NCBI GenBank assembly: GCA_024278775.1
Contig: JAJRSP010000131.1
Coordinates: 1-23,680, forward strand
Source of the DNA: Planctomycetota bacterium
GTDB taxonomy: Bacteria > Planctomycetota > Phycisphaerae > UBA1845
Length of the DNA stretch: 23,680 nucleotides
Direction: 5' to 3'
The notes beneath the pieces were generated by a model. It had not been told where the DNA came from. It did no database searches and worked only from the letters and a program-made list of their open reading frames with translations. Both the position numbers and the translations under genes were made by a program. The stretch's first letter is position 1, and the number at the start of each line of letters is the position of its first letter. Positions 15,806 to 22,557 of this stretch are shown here, in pieces.

Positions 15806-17221
15806 TCACTCGTTCGGAGTTGTTTTCTCTTCTGTGGGATTGTCTTTCTCTTCAGGACTGTCTTCGGTGGCGGGCGGGGGAATGTTGATGACGGCGTGAT
15901 CCCGATCGTACTGATAACGCTTATGACACCCCGGCTGACAGGAACCACCGGTTTCGCTCGGCTGATAGTTGATGGGTATCTCCCAGGAGCCAAAAGGCAC
16001 GGTTTCAGTGATATGTTTCACACGCTTACTACCGTGGACATCGTGGCAGGCCCGGCACGTACGCCCCTTGTCCTTCCGGTTGACATGAAGGTAATGCAGG
16101 TTGCGCGTGCCATTTCTGAACCCCGTGTACTCATCAGTCTCCGGCTCAAGGGCCATGTCGACTTCGTGGCAGTCGAAGCAAAGTTGGTATTGGTCTTCGT
16201 CGAACGACGCATAAAACTCTGCGGGGTAGGCTTCCGCAAGCAAGCGGAAGTGCGCACCGCCGTGCGGCACGTGACAGGCCGTACAATCGTTGTCACGAAT
16301 GGGCCCATGGTGATCCGGATTCTCAGAGAGGTGTTTGGCCATGTTCCTTGTGCGGCCACCGTCTGACTCCAAGGGCTTGTCGTGGCAGGACAAGCAGAGC
16401 TTCATCGTCTCTTCCCTGAGCAGTGTAGTGTGTGGCGCGACATGAGGGTTGTGGCAATTGAGGCAAGCCCGCCCGGTGGTCACCGCATCGTGTTTGACCT
16501 CCGCATCGTCGATCGTATCGGCAAGCTCCTCGTGACAATCCAAACACAGGTCGGGAGGGGTGTTGGCCAGATTGAACCGGGTCGATCCGCCATGCGGACT
16601 GTGGCAAGCTAGACAATCCTCCAAAACCGGTGGATGCACCTGCGAAGAGCCTGCCATTCGCTCAAAGATCGCTTCGTGACAGGTGGCGCAGAGGCCGTTT
16701 CCTTCGGTGATCAGCAACGTAGCGTGGTCCGTAGCGTGCGGATTATGGCAGGCGGTGCATGCTTCCGAGGCGACAGGCCCATGCAGCGATTCAAACTCCT
16801 CAAAAGACTCTTCGTGACAATCGAGGCATGTGGCACCGACGGTCGCCGTACGCAGGAGATGATCGTGGTCGCTCCCGTGTGGGTCGTGACAAGCGGTACA
16901 GGTGCCGGCCTCTACGGGAGCGTGAACCGTCGTACCTTCAAACTCATCGTGACATTGATAGCAAAGCTCGACCCCATCTTCCGTGAAGGAAAACGTGTGT
17001 GTCCCTTCATCGTTCGCTTCATGGCACGTGTCGCAGGCCCCTTGCGCGAGAGCGCCATGCGTCACTCGCTTGCTGGTGAGCGAACCATGACAAGCCGTCG
17101 CCGAGCAACTCTGGCTATAGTCGATCTTACCGAGCTGAGGCTCGGCCGCGTGCAAAGCTGTGCTACATACCAGCCACACGCTCAAGATCAAACCACACGC
17201 AACTGTAGTACCAGTCTTCAT
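15806..17221 (-). CDS. pentadecahaem c-type cytochrome
   Basis: A 471-residue exported cytochrome with a signal peptide ending around LHAA (25-26). Fifteen haem-site motifs are visible. The first is CSATACH at 39 (CX4CH), thirteen are CXXCH (63, 87, 108, 132, 155, 178, 203, 226, 253, 276, 313, 348, 389), and the last is CQPGCH at 428 (CX3CH). The repeats alternate a CTACHDPHG-type and a CLDCHEE-type site, the doubled-CXXCH pattern, so the protein is probably an extended haem wire. The C-terminal stretch after 440 is rich in Glu, Pro and Thr and likely disordered. The ATG overlaps the preceding stop by four bases (ATGA), with GGGAGG upstream. It is the last gene of the kinase/regulator operon, linking its synthesis to that regulator. 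Confidence 0.93.
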   Translation of the reverse strand: MKTGTTVACGLILSVWLVCSTALHAAEPQLGKIDYSQSCSATACHGSLTSKRVTHGALAQGACDTCHEANDEGTHTFSFTEDGVELCYQCHDEFEGTTVHAPVEAGTCTACHDPHGSDHDHLLRTATVGATCLDCHEESFEEFESLHGPVASEACTACHNPHATDHATLLITEGNGLCATCHEAIFERMAGSSQVHPPVLEDCLACHSPHGGSTRFNLANTPPDLCLDCHEELADTIDDAEVKHDAVTTGRACLNCHNPHVAPHTTLLREETMKLCLSCHDKPLESDGGRTRNMAKHLSENPDHHGPIRDNDCTACHVPHGGAHFRLLAEAYPAEFYASFDEDQYQLCFDCHEVDMALEPETDEYTGFRNGTRNLHYLHVNRKDKGRTCRACHDVHGSKRVKHITETVPFGSWEIPINYQPSETGGSCQPGCHKRYQYDRDHAVINIPPPATEDSPEEKDNPTEEKTTPNE

Positions 17222-18393
17222 GGATGACCTCCCGCCGGTTCACGCTCCGCGGTCAGTGTAAACGTGGCGGGACCGGTCTCTAGTCGCACGACACGCGGTT
17301 TGTCAGGCGTGAGCCAGACAGAAACGGGATGTGGCTTGGCATCCGGTGATTCGAGAAGCAGCGCAGCCGTACCCTTACGCCCTTGGGTTGTGTGATAGGT
17401 CTCGACAAGACGTCCCGATAGTATGGTACGCTTCAGCCGAAACCGATACGGCGATGCCGGCAGATCGATTGGGACACCACCGGTCGCATCAAACGTGTTG
17501 GTCGTACCCTGATGCCGAACCCACGCCTCCCATCCGATCCCATGCGTCATCACGATGGCCACGTCGGGCCGCTGCCCTTTACCTTCGGCCGGACAATCGA
17601 GCATGATCTTCCACGGGATGACCATGGGTTTATCGCTACCGTAATCCGGGAACTGCGAAAAGACCCAACGCTGCTCACTCCGACCGCCCGATCGCAACTC
17701 GACCAGCACGGCCGGATTGACACGCTTCGGTGACACGTTAACCGGTTTGTTGGTTTTGTCGCTCATGGCATAGTGTGAATAAAATTCACGTATGATGACC
17801 TGTCCGCCGAGATCGGGAAGGTCATGAACCTCCCCTGTGTCCGCACGTACCCTCGTTTCCTTGCCACCGTCGATGGATCGTACACGAAGCATGGGTGGGC
17901 GACGCAGCTCCGTACTGAAATCCGTCCATAGTTGGTCACGTTTTTCCCGGTTCTCGACCACCATAAACCGCCACGTGCCCACCAAACTGATCAAACGATT
18001 CCGTTCCGGATCACCGTCCACCAACCAGCGTGTATAAGATTGTTCCGGTCCTTCGATCGAGAGTAGTGTCATCGCGTGCCCGCCGGACGATTCACTCGGC
18101 GCGACTTCCTGGCGCAGTTCGGCATGGGGAAGGAACTCACGCGCGAAGACCGGGACCAAAGGTGACGGCAGTTCGATGCGCTGCCGTAGCTCTGCGGGCG
18201 CAGTGGACGAGGCGAGCTCCACCGGCACACGAACGGCTTTCGCTGAGGGGCCATCCCCGATCAGTATCTCGAGTGAGTAACGCTGGGGGGAAGGCGTCGC
18301 GTGGTGACCGTGCTGGATCTGCGCAACGGTGGAACGCGCCATCCCAACGAGAATCAATGCCGCCGGTAACAGTAACAGGTTTCGTCGTTTCAT
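17218..18393 (-). CDS. secreted protein with tandem ResB-periplasmic-like modules
   Basis: A 391-residue protein with a signal peptide (MKRRNLLLLPAALILVG to about residue 24) and no other membrane segment, so probably periplasmic. I do not recognise a named family, but two segments resemble the duplicated module of the ResB encoded here. The first runs from REFLPHAEL to RWLVDGD (about 85-130); the second from IIREFYSHYAM through VNPAVLVELRSGG to RWVFSQFPDY (about 201-252). Compare VLRFMPHATV, NPAIEVEIAGG and LAFAKYPGF in ResB. The later VWLTPDKP also resembles ResB's VWLQKDRP. Function is unknown; a haem-delivery or apocytochrome-binding helper for the adjacent 15-haem cytochrome is a reasonable guess. 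The ATG at 18393 overlaps the regulator stop (ATGA). Confidence 0.75.
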   Translation of the reverse strand: MKRRNLLLLPAALILVGMARSTVAQIQHGHHATPSPQRYSLEILIGDGPSAKAVRVPVELASSTAPAELRQRIELPSPLVPVFAREFLPHAELRQEVAPSESSGGHAMTLLSIEGPEQSYTRWLVDGDPERNRLISLVGTWRFMVVENREKRDQLWTDFSTELRRPPMLRVRSIDGGKETRVRADTGEVHDLPDLGGQVIIREFYSHYAMSDKTNKPVNVSPKRVNPAVLVELRSGGRSEQRWVFSQFPDYGSDKPMVIPWKIMLDCPAEGKGQRPDVAIVMTHGIGWEAWVRHQGTTNTFDATGGVPIDLPASPYRFRLKRTILSGRLVETYHTTQGRKGTAALLLESPDAKPHPVSVWLTPDKPRVVRLETGPATFTLTAEREPAGGHP

Positions 18394-19838
18394 GCTGAAT
18401 CGGTCTCCGAAGTGCGCGCGGCGTTCGCGTGACGATGATCCCGCCATCTGGCCGCCTGAACGTTATGCACCGGTGCTTTTCCAATACCAAGTTCTTCAAT
18501 CTTTCGGTATAGACTCGATAACCCGATACCCAACCTTTCGGCGGTAAGGGCTTTGTTGGGGCACTCAGCCAACGCGCGCTCGATGTGTTGGCGCTCAAAT
18601 TCATGCGTGGCCGATCGAAGGTCCTTCGCGTACCGTGGATTCGACGTGGTGGTTGGCGTTTCCATCGAGATGCTCAGGTCTTTGGGTTGTACCATCCGCC
18701 CATCCGCAAAGATCAATGCCCGCTCAACGACATTTTCCAATTCTCTTACGTTACCACGCCACGGACATTGGCACATGATCGCCATGGCTTCGTCGTCGAA
18801 GCCCTCACAGTGGCCATTCAGCTCCTTGTTGTATTTGGCTACAAAATGGGTAATCAAAGCGGGGATGTCTTCACGCCGTTCACGAAGTGGCGGCGCATTG
18901 ATGCGAATCACGTTGAGTCGATAGAAGAGGTCTTCTCGGAAAGTACCTTCACGAATGGACGCCTCCAACTCACGATTGGTCGCGGCGATGATTCGAATGT
19001 GGACCGGTCTGATGCGGTTGTCGCCAACACGCGTGATGGCCCGCTGTTGGATGGCCCGGAGCAAGACGGACTGGCTCTGCATCGGCAGGTTTCCGATTTC
19101 ATCCAAAAAGAGCGTGCCGCCGTCGGCCGCCTCGAAAGATCCAATGTGGTCTTTGTCTGCTCCGGTGAACGCACCTTTTTTGTATCCGAACAACTCGCTC
19201 TCGATAAGCGACTCAGTAAGCCCACCGCAGTTGACCGGAATAAACGGGTGGTCGCGTGTCGCGCCACTATGGTGAATCGCCCAAGCCAGAACCTCTTTGC
19301 CCGTGCCGCTCTCGCCGTTAATCAGCACATTGCTTCGGGTATGCGAAATGCGTTCCACGACTCTTTTGAGTTCTTGCATCACCGGTGACTCGCCCACGAT
19401 CCCCTCCGCGGCGTGGGTCTTGTGGATCTGCTCGCGAAGCATTTTATTTTCTTTTTCCAGGCTTTTGTGGGCCAATAGGCGCTTGAGCTTAAAAATTAAC
19501 TCATCGAAAATGATCGGCTTGCAGAGGTAGTCGCGGGCACCCATTTTCATGGCATCCACGGCCGTTTCCACCTGACCAAAGGCGGTGACCACAATAATAC
19601 TCGCCTCCGGAGACACCTTCGTGGCGTGTTGGATGAGATCCATTCCACAGATCCCAGGCATGCGCAGATCAGTAATCAGCGCATCGACCGTGTGGTCTTT
19701 CAGCGCGCTCAAGGCTGCGGTACCATCAGCGCAAGCGATCACCGTAAAACCCTCCTCACGCAACACTTCCGTGAGATTGGTCCGAAGTGTGTCCTCGTCG
19801 TCGGCGATGACGATCGTTTTATGTTGTGACTTAATCAT
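18390..19838 (-). CDS. NtrC-family σ54-dependent response regulator
   Basis: A 482-residue cytoplasmic transcription activator. The receiver domain (about 8-120) has acidic residues DDE at 13-15, phospho-acceptor Asp57 (ALITDLRMPG) and Lys107. The AAA+ domain (about 148-375) has Walker A GESGTGKE (175-182), the σ54-contacting GAFTGA loop (222-227), Walker B GGTLFLDE (240-247) and the RGNVREL motif (361-367). A Fis-type helix-turn-helix at about 412-450 (AERLGIGLSSLYRKI) binds DNA. All parts needed for phosphorylation-controlled σ54 activation are intact. The ATG at 19838 overlaps the kinase stop (ATGA), matching the pattern of this operon; an ATG 12 bases upstream is possible. It is the likely activator of the -24/-12 promoters in this locus, including that of its own operon. 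Confidence 0.95.
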   Translation of the reverse strand: MIKSQHKTIVIADDEDTLRTNLTEVLREEGFTVIACADGTAALSALKDHTVDALITDLRMPGICGMDLIQHATKVSPEASIIVVTAFGQVETAVDAMKMGARDYLCKPIIFDELIFKLKRLLAHKSLEKENKMLREQIHKTHAAEGIVGESPVMQELKRVVERISHTRSNVLINGESGTGKEVLAWAIHHSGATRDHPFIPVNCGGLTESLIESELFGYKKGAFTGADKDHIGSFEAADGGTLFLDEIGNLPMQSQSVLLRAIQQRAITRVGDNRIRPVHIRIIAATNRELEASIREGTFREDLFYRLNVIRINAPPLRERREDIPALITHFVAKYNKELNGHCEGFDDEAMAIMCQCPWRGNVRELENVVERALIFADGRMVQPKDLSISMETPTTTSNPRYAKDLRSATHEFERQHIERALAECPNKALTAERLGIGLSSLYRKIEELGIGKAPVHNVQAARWRDHRHANAARTSETDSA

Positions 19839-21238
19839 TCGGGTGCCCATTCCCTCACAGGTATTTCGACTGTGAACGTCGTTCCCTTTTGAGGAGTGGA
19901 GACAAAATCGATCCGTCCGCCATGTTCTCGAACAATCGTGTAACTCACGGAAAGCCCTAGACCGGTACCACGCCCCGGATCTTTTGTCGTATAAAAAGGC
20001 TCGAAAATGCGACGGCCGGCATCTTCGGGAATCCCGGAGCCGCTGTCATGCACGGCTATGGTAATGGTGCCGTCCGTCTGTGCGGCGCTCACACGCAACG
20101 TGCCTCCATCCGGCATGGCGTCTAAGGCATTTAATAACAAATTGATCAAAACCTGATGGAGCCGACCGCGGATCACAAAAGTGTTGGGCAGCGGTTCCTT
20201 GATGTCGGTTTCAATCTCAACTCCGTGAGCGCGACGATCGAAGGATATAAGCTGTACCGCGTCTTCGATAATCTCTTGGATACTCGCACTCTCCCAATGT
20301 TCGGGAGCCGGACGAGCGAGCGAGCCGAGTTGCCGAACCGTCTCTGAAATCCGATGAATGTGCGTCTGGATGAGGTCGAGCTGATCCTCGGGGACCTGTT
20401 TGGAACCCCGGCGCTTGAGTAGCTGCACAATCGAAGAAATGCTCGAAAGCGGATTCCCTATCTCGTGAGCAATACCCGACGCCATTTGCCCCACCGCGAC
20501 CATTTTTTCCTTCTCCACCATCTGGGTGCGCATCTGGTCGACCTGTTCAGTCTCTTCTTCCAGTAGAAACATCATGTTGTTGAAACCCTCACCCAGCTTG
20601 GTCAGCGCATCGGGGCAGGCCCGCTGATACACCCGACACGAATGACATTGGTGCACGGATGGCGGTGGGGCATCGGGGCCACGCCAGGCACCGCGCAAAG
20701 CAACCACTTGCCAGCAACGAACCCCCTGAACGTGATAAGCCGGACACTCCGTTCGCCGGCAGCTCAGCACATCCCAACACCGTGTCAGATGGGGATTATG
20801 AAAACGTTCGCCGGCCGCAGAGTTCGTGCGGAAGGCTTCAAGCAACCCCGCGATACGCTCGGCCGTTTGAGCCACCTGGCGGTGTTGTCGGCGCATGAGC
20901 AAATACACGATCACGCTGGCGATGCCCGTGGCTACCGCCGCGCGAAGGGTGAGCCAGAAATGGTGCATGCCGATCGTAAGGGTTCCGAGCAAATGCCGCT
21001 CGGCCACCTCCGAAACGACAAAAAGTACGGCAAACGCTAGTAGCACCGCCAAGGGTATGAACAGCGGTGACATGCGGAGCAGAGGGCGGGTGGTGGCCGT
21101 CATGGACGATTTGGCCTCGGAAACTTTACTCACAACCGGAAGGGCGACATCCCGGTCACGCGCAGAGGCATGCGGCCCCCCACGGCCGATCGGCGTGTTA
21201 CCGTGTTCCGATCGCAAGACTGACTGACCTGGGTCCAT
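19835..21238 (-). CDS. membrane histidine kinase with cysteine-rich sensor module
   Basis: A 467-residue sensor kinase. Two membrane helices lie at about 58-77 and 99-114, flanking a short (about 20-residue) periplasmic loop. A cysteine-rich cytoplasmic segment follows with Cys at 154, 160, 165, 175, 198, 201 and 208, in the phrases RCWDVLSC, ECPAYH, VRCWQ and QCHSCRVYQRACP. It resembles the 'two-CW' type of domain and could bind a metal or Fe-S centre or sense redox. The kinase core has the phospho-acceptor His258 (GIAHEIGNP), an N-box (NLLLNALDAMPDGG), and G-boxes DSGSGIPED and GTGLGLS. The start is uncertain: ATG 21238 is used here, but ATG 21103, just before the first helix, is also plausible. 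It precedes its regulator in the same operon, behind a σ54-type promoter. Confidence 0.92.
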   Translation of the reverse strand: MDPGQSVLRSEHGNTPIGRGGPHASARDRDVALPVVSKVSEAKSSMTATTRPLLRMSPLFIPLAVLLAFAVLFVVSEVAERHLLGTLTIGMHHFWLTLRAAVATGIASVIVYLLMRRQHRQVAQTAERIAGLLEAFRTNSAAGERFHNPHLTRCWDVLSCRRTECPAYHVQGVRCWQVVALRGAWRGPDAPPPSVHQCHSCRVYQRACPDALTKLGEGFNNMMFLLEEETEQVDQMRTQMVEKEKMVAVGQMASGIAHEIGNPLSSISSIVQLLKRRGSKQVPEDQLDLIQTHIHRISETVRQLGSLARPAPEHWESASIQEIIEDAVQLISFDRRAHGVEIETDIKEPLPNTFVIRGRLHQVLINLLLNALDAMPDGGTLRVSAAQTDGTITIAVHDSGSGIPEDAGRRIFEPFYTTKDPGRGTGLGLSVSYTIVREHGGRIDFVSTPQKGTTFTVEIPVREWAPE

Positions 21239-21345
21239 GCCGCCGTCCAAACACGCGGGAACCTACCTACGGCGGGTCAGGGGGGGACGCGACGCACGTC
21301 CTCACACAGCCGTACCCGCTGCAGCCGCGGCCTCGACACCTACGT

Positions 21346-21360
21346 GCAAGTTTCGTGCCC
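21346..21360 (-). promoter_or_regulatory. σ54 (-24/-12) promoter of the kinase-regulator operon
   Basis: The minus strand reads GGGCACGAAACTTGC: GG at 21359-21358, GC at 21347-21346, ten bases between, with GGCACG and TTGC both fully conserved. Predicted start is near 21334, about 95 bases before the kinase ATG. Since the operon encodes a σ54 activator, this predicts positive autoregulation. Confidence 0.75.
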
Positions 21361-21397
21361 AAACGAAACATAGCTACTCAGGCAGGCGAGATGTGGC

Positions 21398-21434
21398 TAT
21401 GATGCGGCGAATTCGGTGGTGGCACGAAACGTGT
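21398..21434 (+). promoter_or_regulatory. possible promoter of the small lipoprotein gene
   Basis: Two weak options exist. TATGAT at 21398-21403 is a good -10 hexamer but lacks a -35. TGGCACGAAACGTGT at 21420-21434 has a perfect σ54 -24 half but GT instead of the invariant GC at -12. The element GTGGCAC-GAAAC-GTGTCAC here is also an imperfect dyad and shares GGCACGAAAC with the divergent kinase promoter. Confidence 0.3.
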
Positions 21435-21511
21435 CACGGGAGTCTGACATTGGAACAGAGCCGAAGGAACAGCCTGGTGACGATGGTAACGCGGATTTTG
21501 GAGATTTCACA

Positions 21512-21685
21512 GTGAACCGCAAAAAAAATAGGCTTGCACCACTGTTGCTGCTTGTGGTGATGCCACTCATGATGGGCGGATGTCCCGACTTTCGCGATGA
21601 ATCGGTTAGCGCAATCCAGACCGCCACGCAAGGCATCGTCGTGGCAGCGCTCGATCTGTTCTTCGACCAGTACCGCTCGAACTGA
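21512..21685 (+). CDS. very small lipoprotein, unknown function
   Basis: A 57-residue product starting at GTG 21512, which has TTGGAG eight bases upstream; the frame is open further 5' but that part has no signal. The N-terminus NRKKNRLAPLLLLVVMPLMM is a strong export signal, followed by GGC with Cys24 as probable lipidated residue (-3 is Met, so not an ideal lipobox). The mature part is only about 34 residues (CPDFRDESV to YRSN) and has an amphipathic, hydrophobic stretch (GIVVAALDLFF). I do not recognise it. It is divergent from the kinase operon, with shared promoter DNA, which suggests but does not show co-regulation. Confidence 0.6.
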   Translation: MNRKKNRLAPLLLLVVMPLMMGGCPDFRDESVSAIQTATQGIVVAALDLFFDQYRSN

Positions 21686-21726
21686 GCGCGCACGGTTCGC
21701 ATCTTGTGATATCGGTATGACCCGGT

Positions 21727-21752
21727 GATGGCAAGGGAGCCTCTTGCCCATC
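21727..21752. terminator. hairpin between convergent genes
   Basis: GATGGCAAG (21727-21735) pairs with CTTGCCCATC (21743-21752) with one bulged base and a 7-base loop. It lies between the convergent small-lipoprotein and pentahaem genes, where a bidirectional terminator is expected. No U-run is present on either side. Confidence 0.4.
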
Positions 21753-21786
21753 CACGCCGGCGGAGGGGATCCGTCCTTCTCGCCGG

Positions 21787-22557
21787 TCAGTCCATGTCGT
21801 GGCAACTAAAGCAGAGCGCTGAGCCCTCGATGGGAACACTCAGGCGTTTCTGCTTTGTGTTGTAGAGGTTGTGGCAGGAGACGCAGCTAACCTGCCCTTT
21901 GGGCAGACGAATGGTAGCCGGCAACACCGACTCCGTCCGAAGTTTCATCCCTGATTTGATTCGGTTTTTGCGAAACGGTACGCCAATAGGGTGGTTGCGC
22001 CCTTTGTCCGAAAAACTGGCGTGGCCTCCGGAACCTCCCGTACCGTAGAGGGTATCTTGGGCTGAAACTCCATCGTGGCACGTCAGGCATCGTGTCGAGG
22101 TTCCGTCAAGGCTGCCGACCCAACTCGCTTCGCTGTCCGACTCCGGTTTGATGTGTGCGTGACGAAGGACCGTCCAATGGATTCCGGGTGAGTCGCCCGC
22201 TCTGCTGGTATCGTGACAAGCCACACAGATGTAGCCGGTGTCCGCAAACGCACCGGGCGGCTCCCGGAGGCGGGTGGGCGTTTGCTCCGAGAGCGATTCC
22301 AAAGACTCGTGACACGTCAGGCAGGTGATCGCACCGCGTGCATCCAGAGGCCAACCTTCTGGGATGTGAATGGCCGCCGATGGAATCACACCAACGGGAT
22401 GATTGATCACTCCGGGACCGTTCCGAAGTACGTTGTTCGCCCCAGCTTGCTCCTGTGGCCAACTGGCAAGTGATGCCGGGGAGGCCACCTCAATGATCGC
22501 CACCACCAATAGACATACCGCCACCGGTCCACGCGCAGCATTCCCCTGCTTCCTCAT
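21787..22557 (-). CDS. pentahaem c-type cytochrome, secreted
   Basis: A 256-residue protein with a signal peptide (hydrophobic 11-31, likely cut after SLA-S). Five CXXCH motifs start at 79 (CLTCH), 111 (CVACH), 157 (CLTCH), 225 (CVSCH) and 249 (CFSCH); the last is close to the C-terminus, as in the tetrahaem protein. The stretch RCLTCHDGVSAQDTLYGTGG followed by RNHPIGVPF is a diverged copy of the CLSCHDG/DHPI block found in the 12- and 4-haem proteins. NHPVGV near 52-57 may be another haem-ligand loop. The ATG at 22557 was chosen for the G-rich site (GGGGGG) six bases before it and because it begins the signal peptide. It appears monocistronic. No σ54-like promoter was found upstream. Electron-transfer role is inferred from haem content. 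Confidence 0.9.
   Translation of the reverse strand: MRKQGNAARGPVAVCLLVVAIIEVASPASLASWPQEQAGANNVLRNGPGVINHPVGVIPSAAIHIPEGWPLDARGAITCLTCHESLESLSEQTPTRLREPPGAFADTGYICVACHDTSRAGDSPGIHWTVLRHAHIKPESDSEASWVGSLDGTSTRCLTCHDGVSAQDTLYGTGGSGGHASFSDKGRNHPIGVPFRKNRIKSGMKLRTESVLPATIRLPKGQVSCVSCHNLYNTKQKRLSVPIEGSALCFSCHDMD

Noticed and set aside
18585..19388. Plus-strand open frame of 267 codons opposite the response regulator
   Set aside because: It lies fully inside a textbook NtrC-family gene on the other strand and has no protein features.
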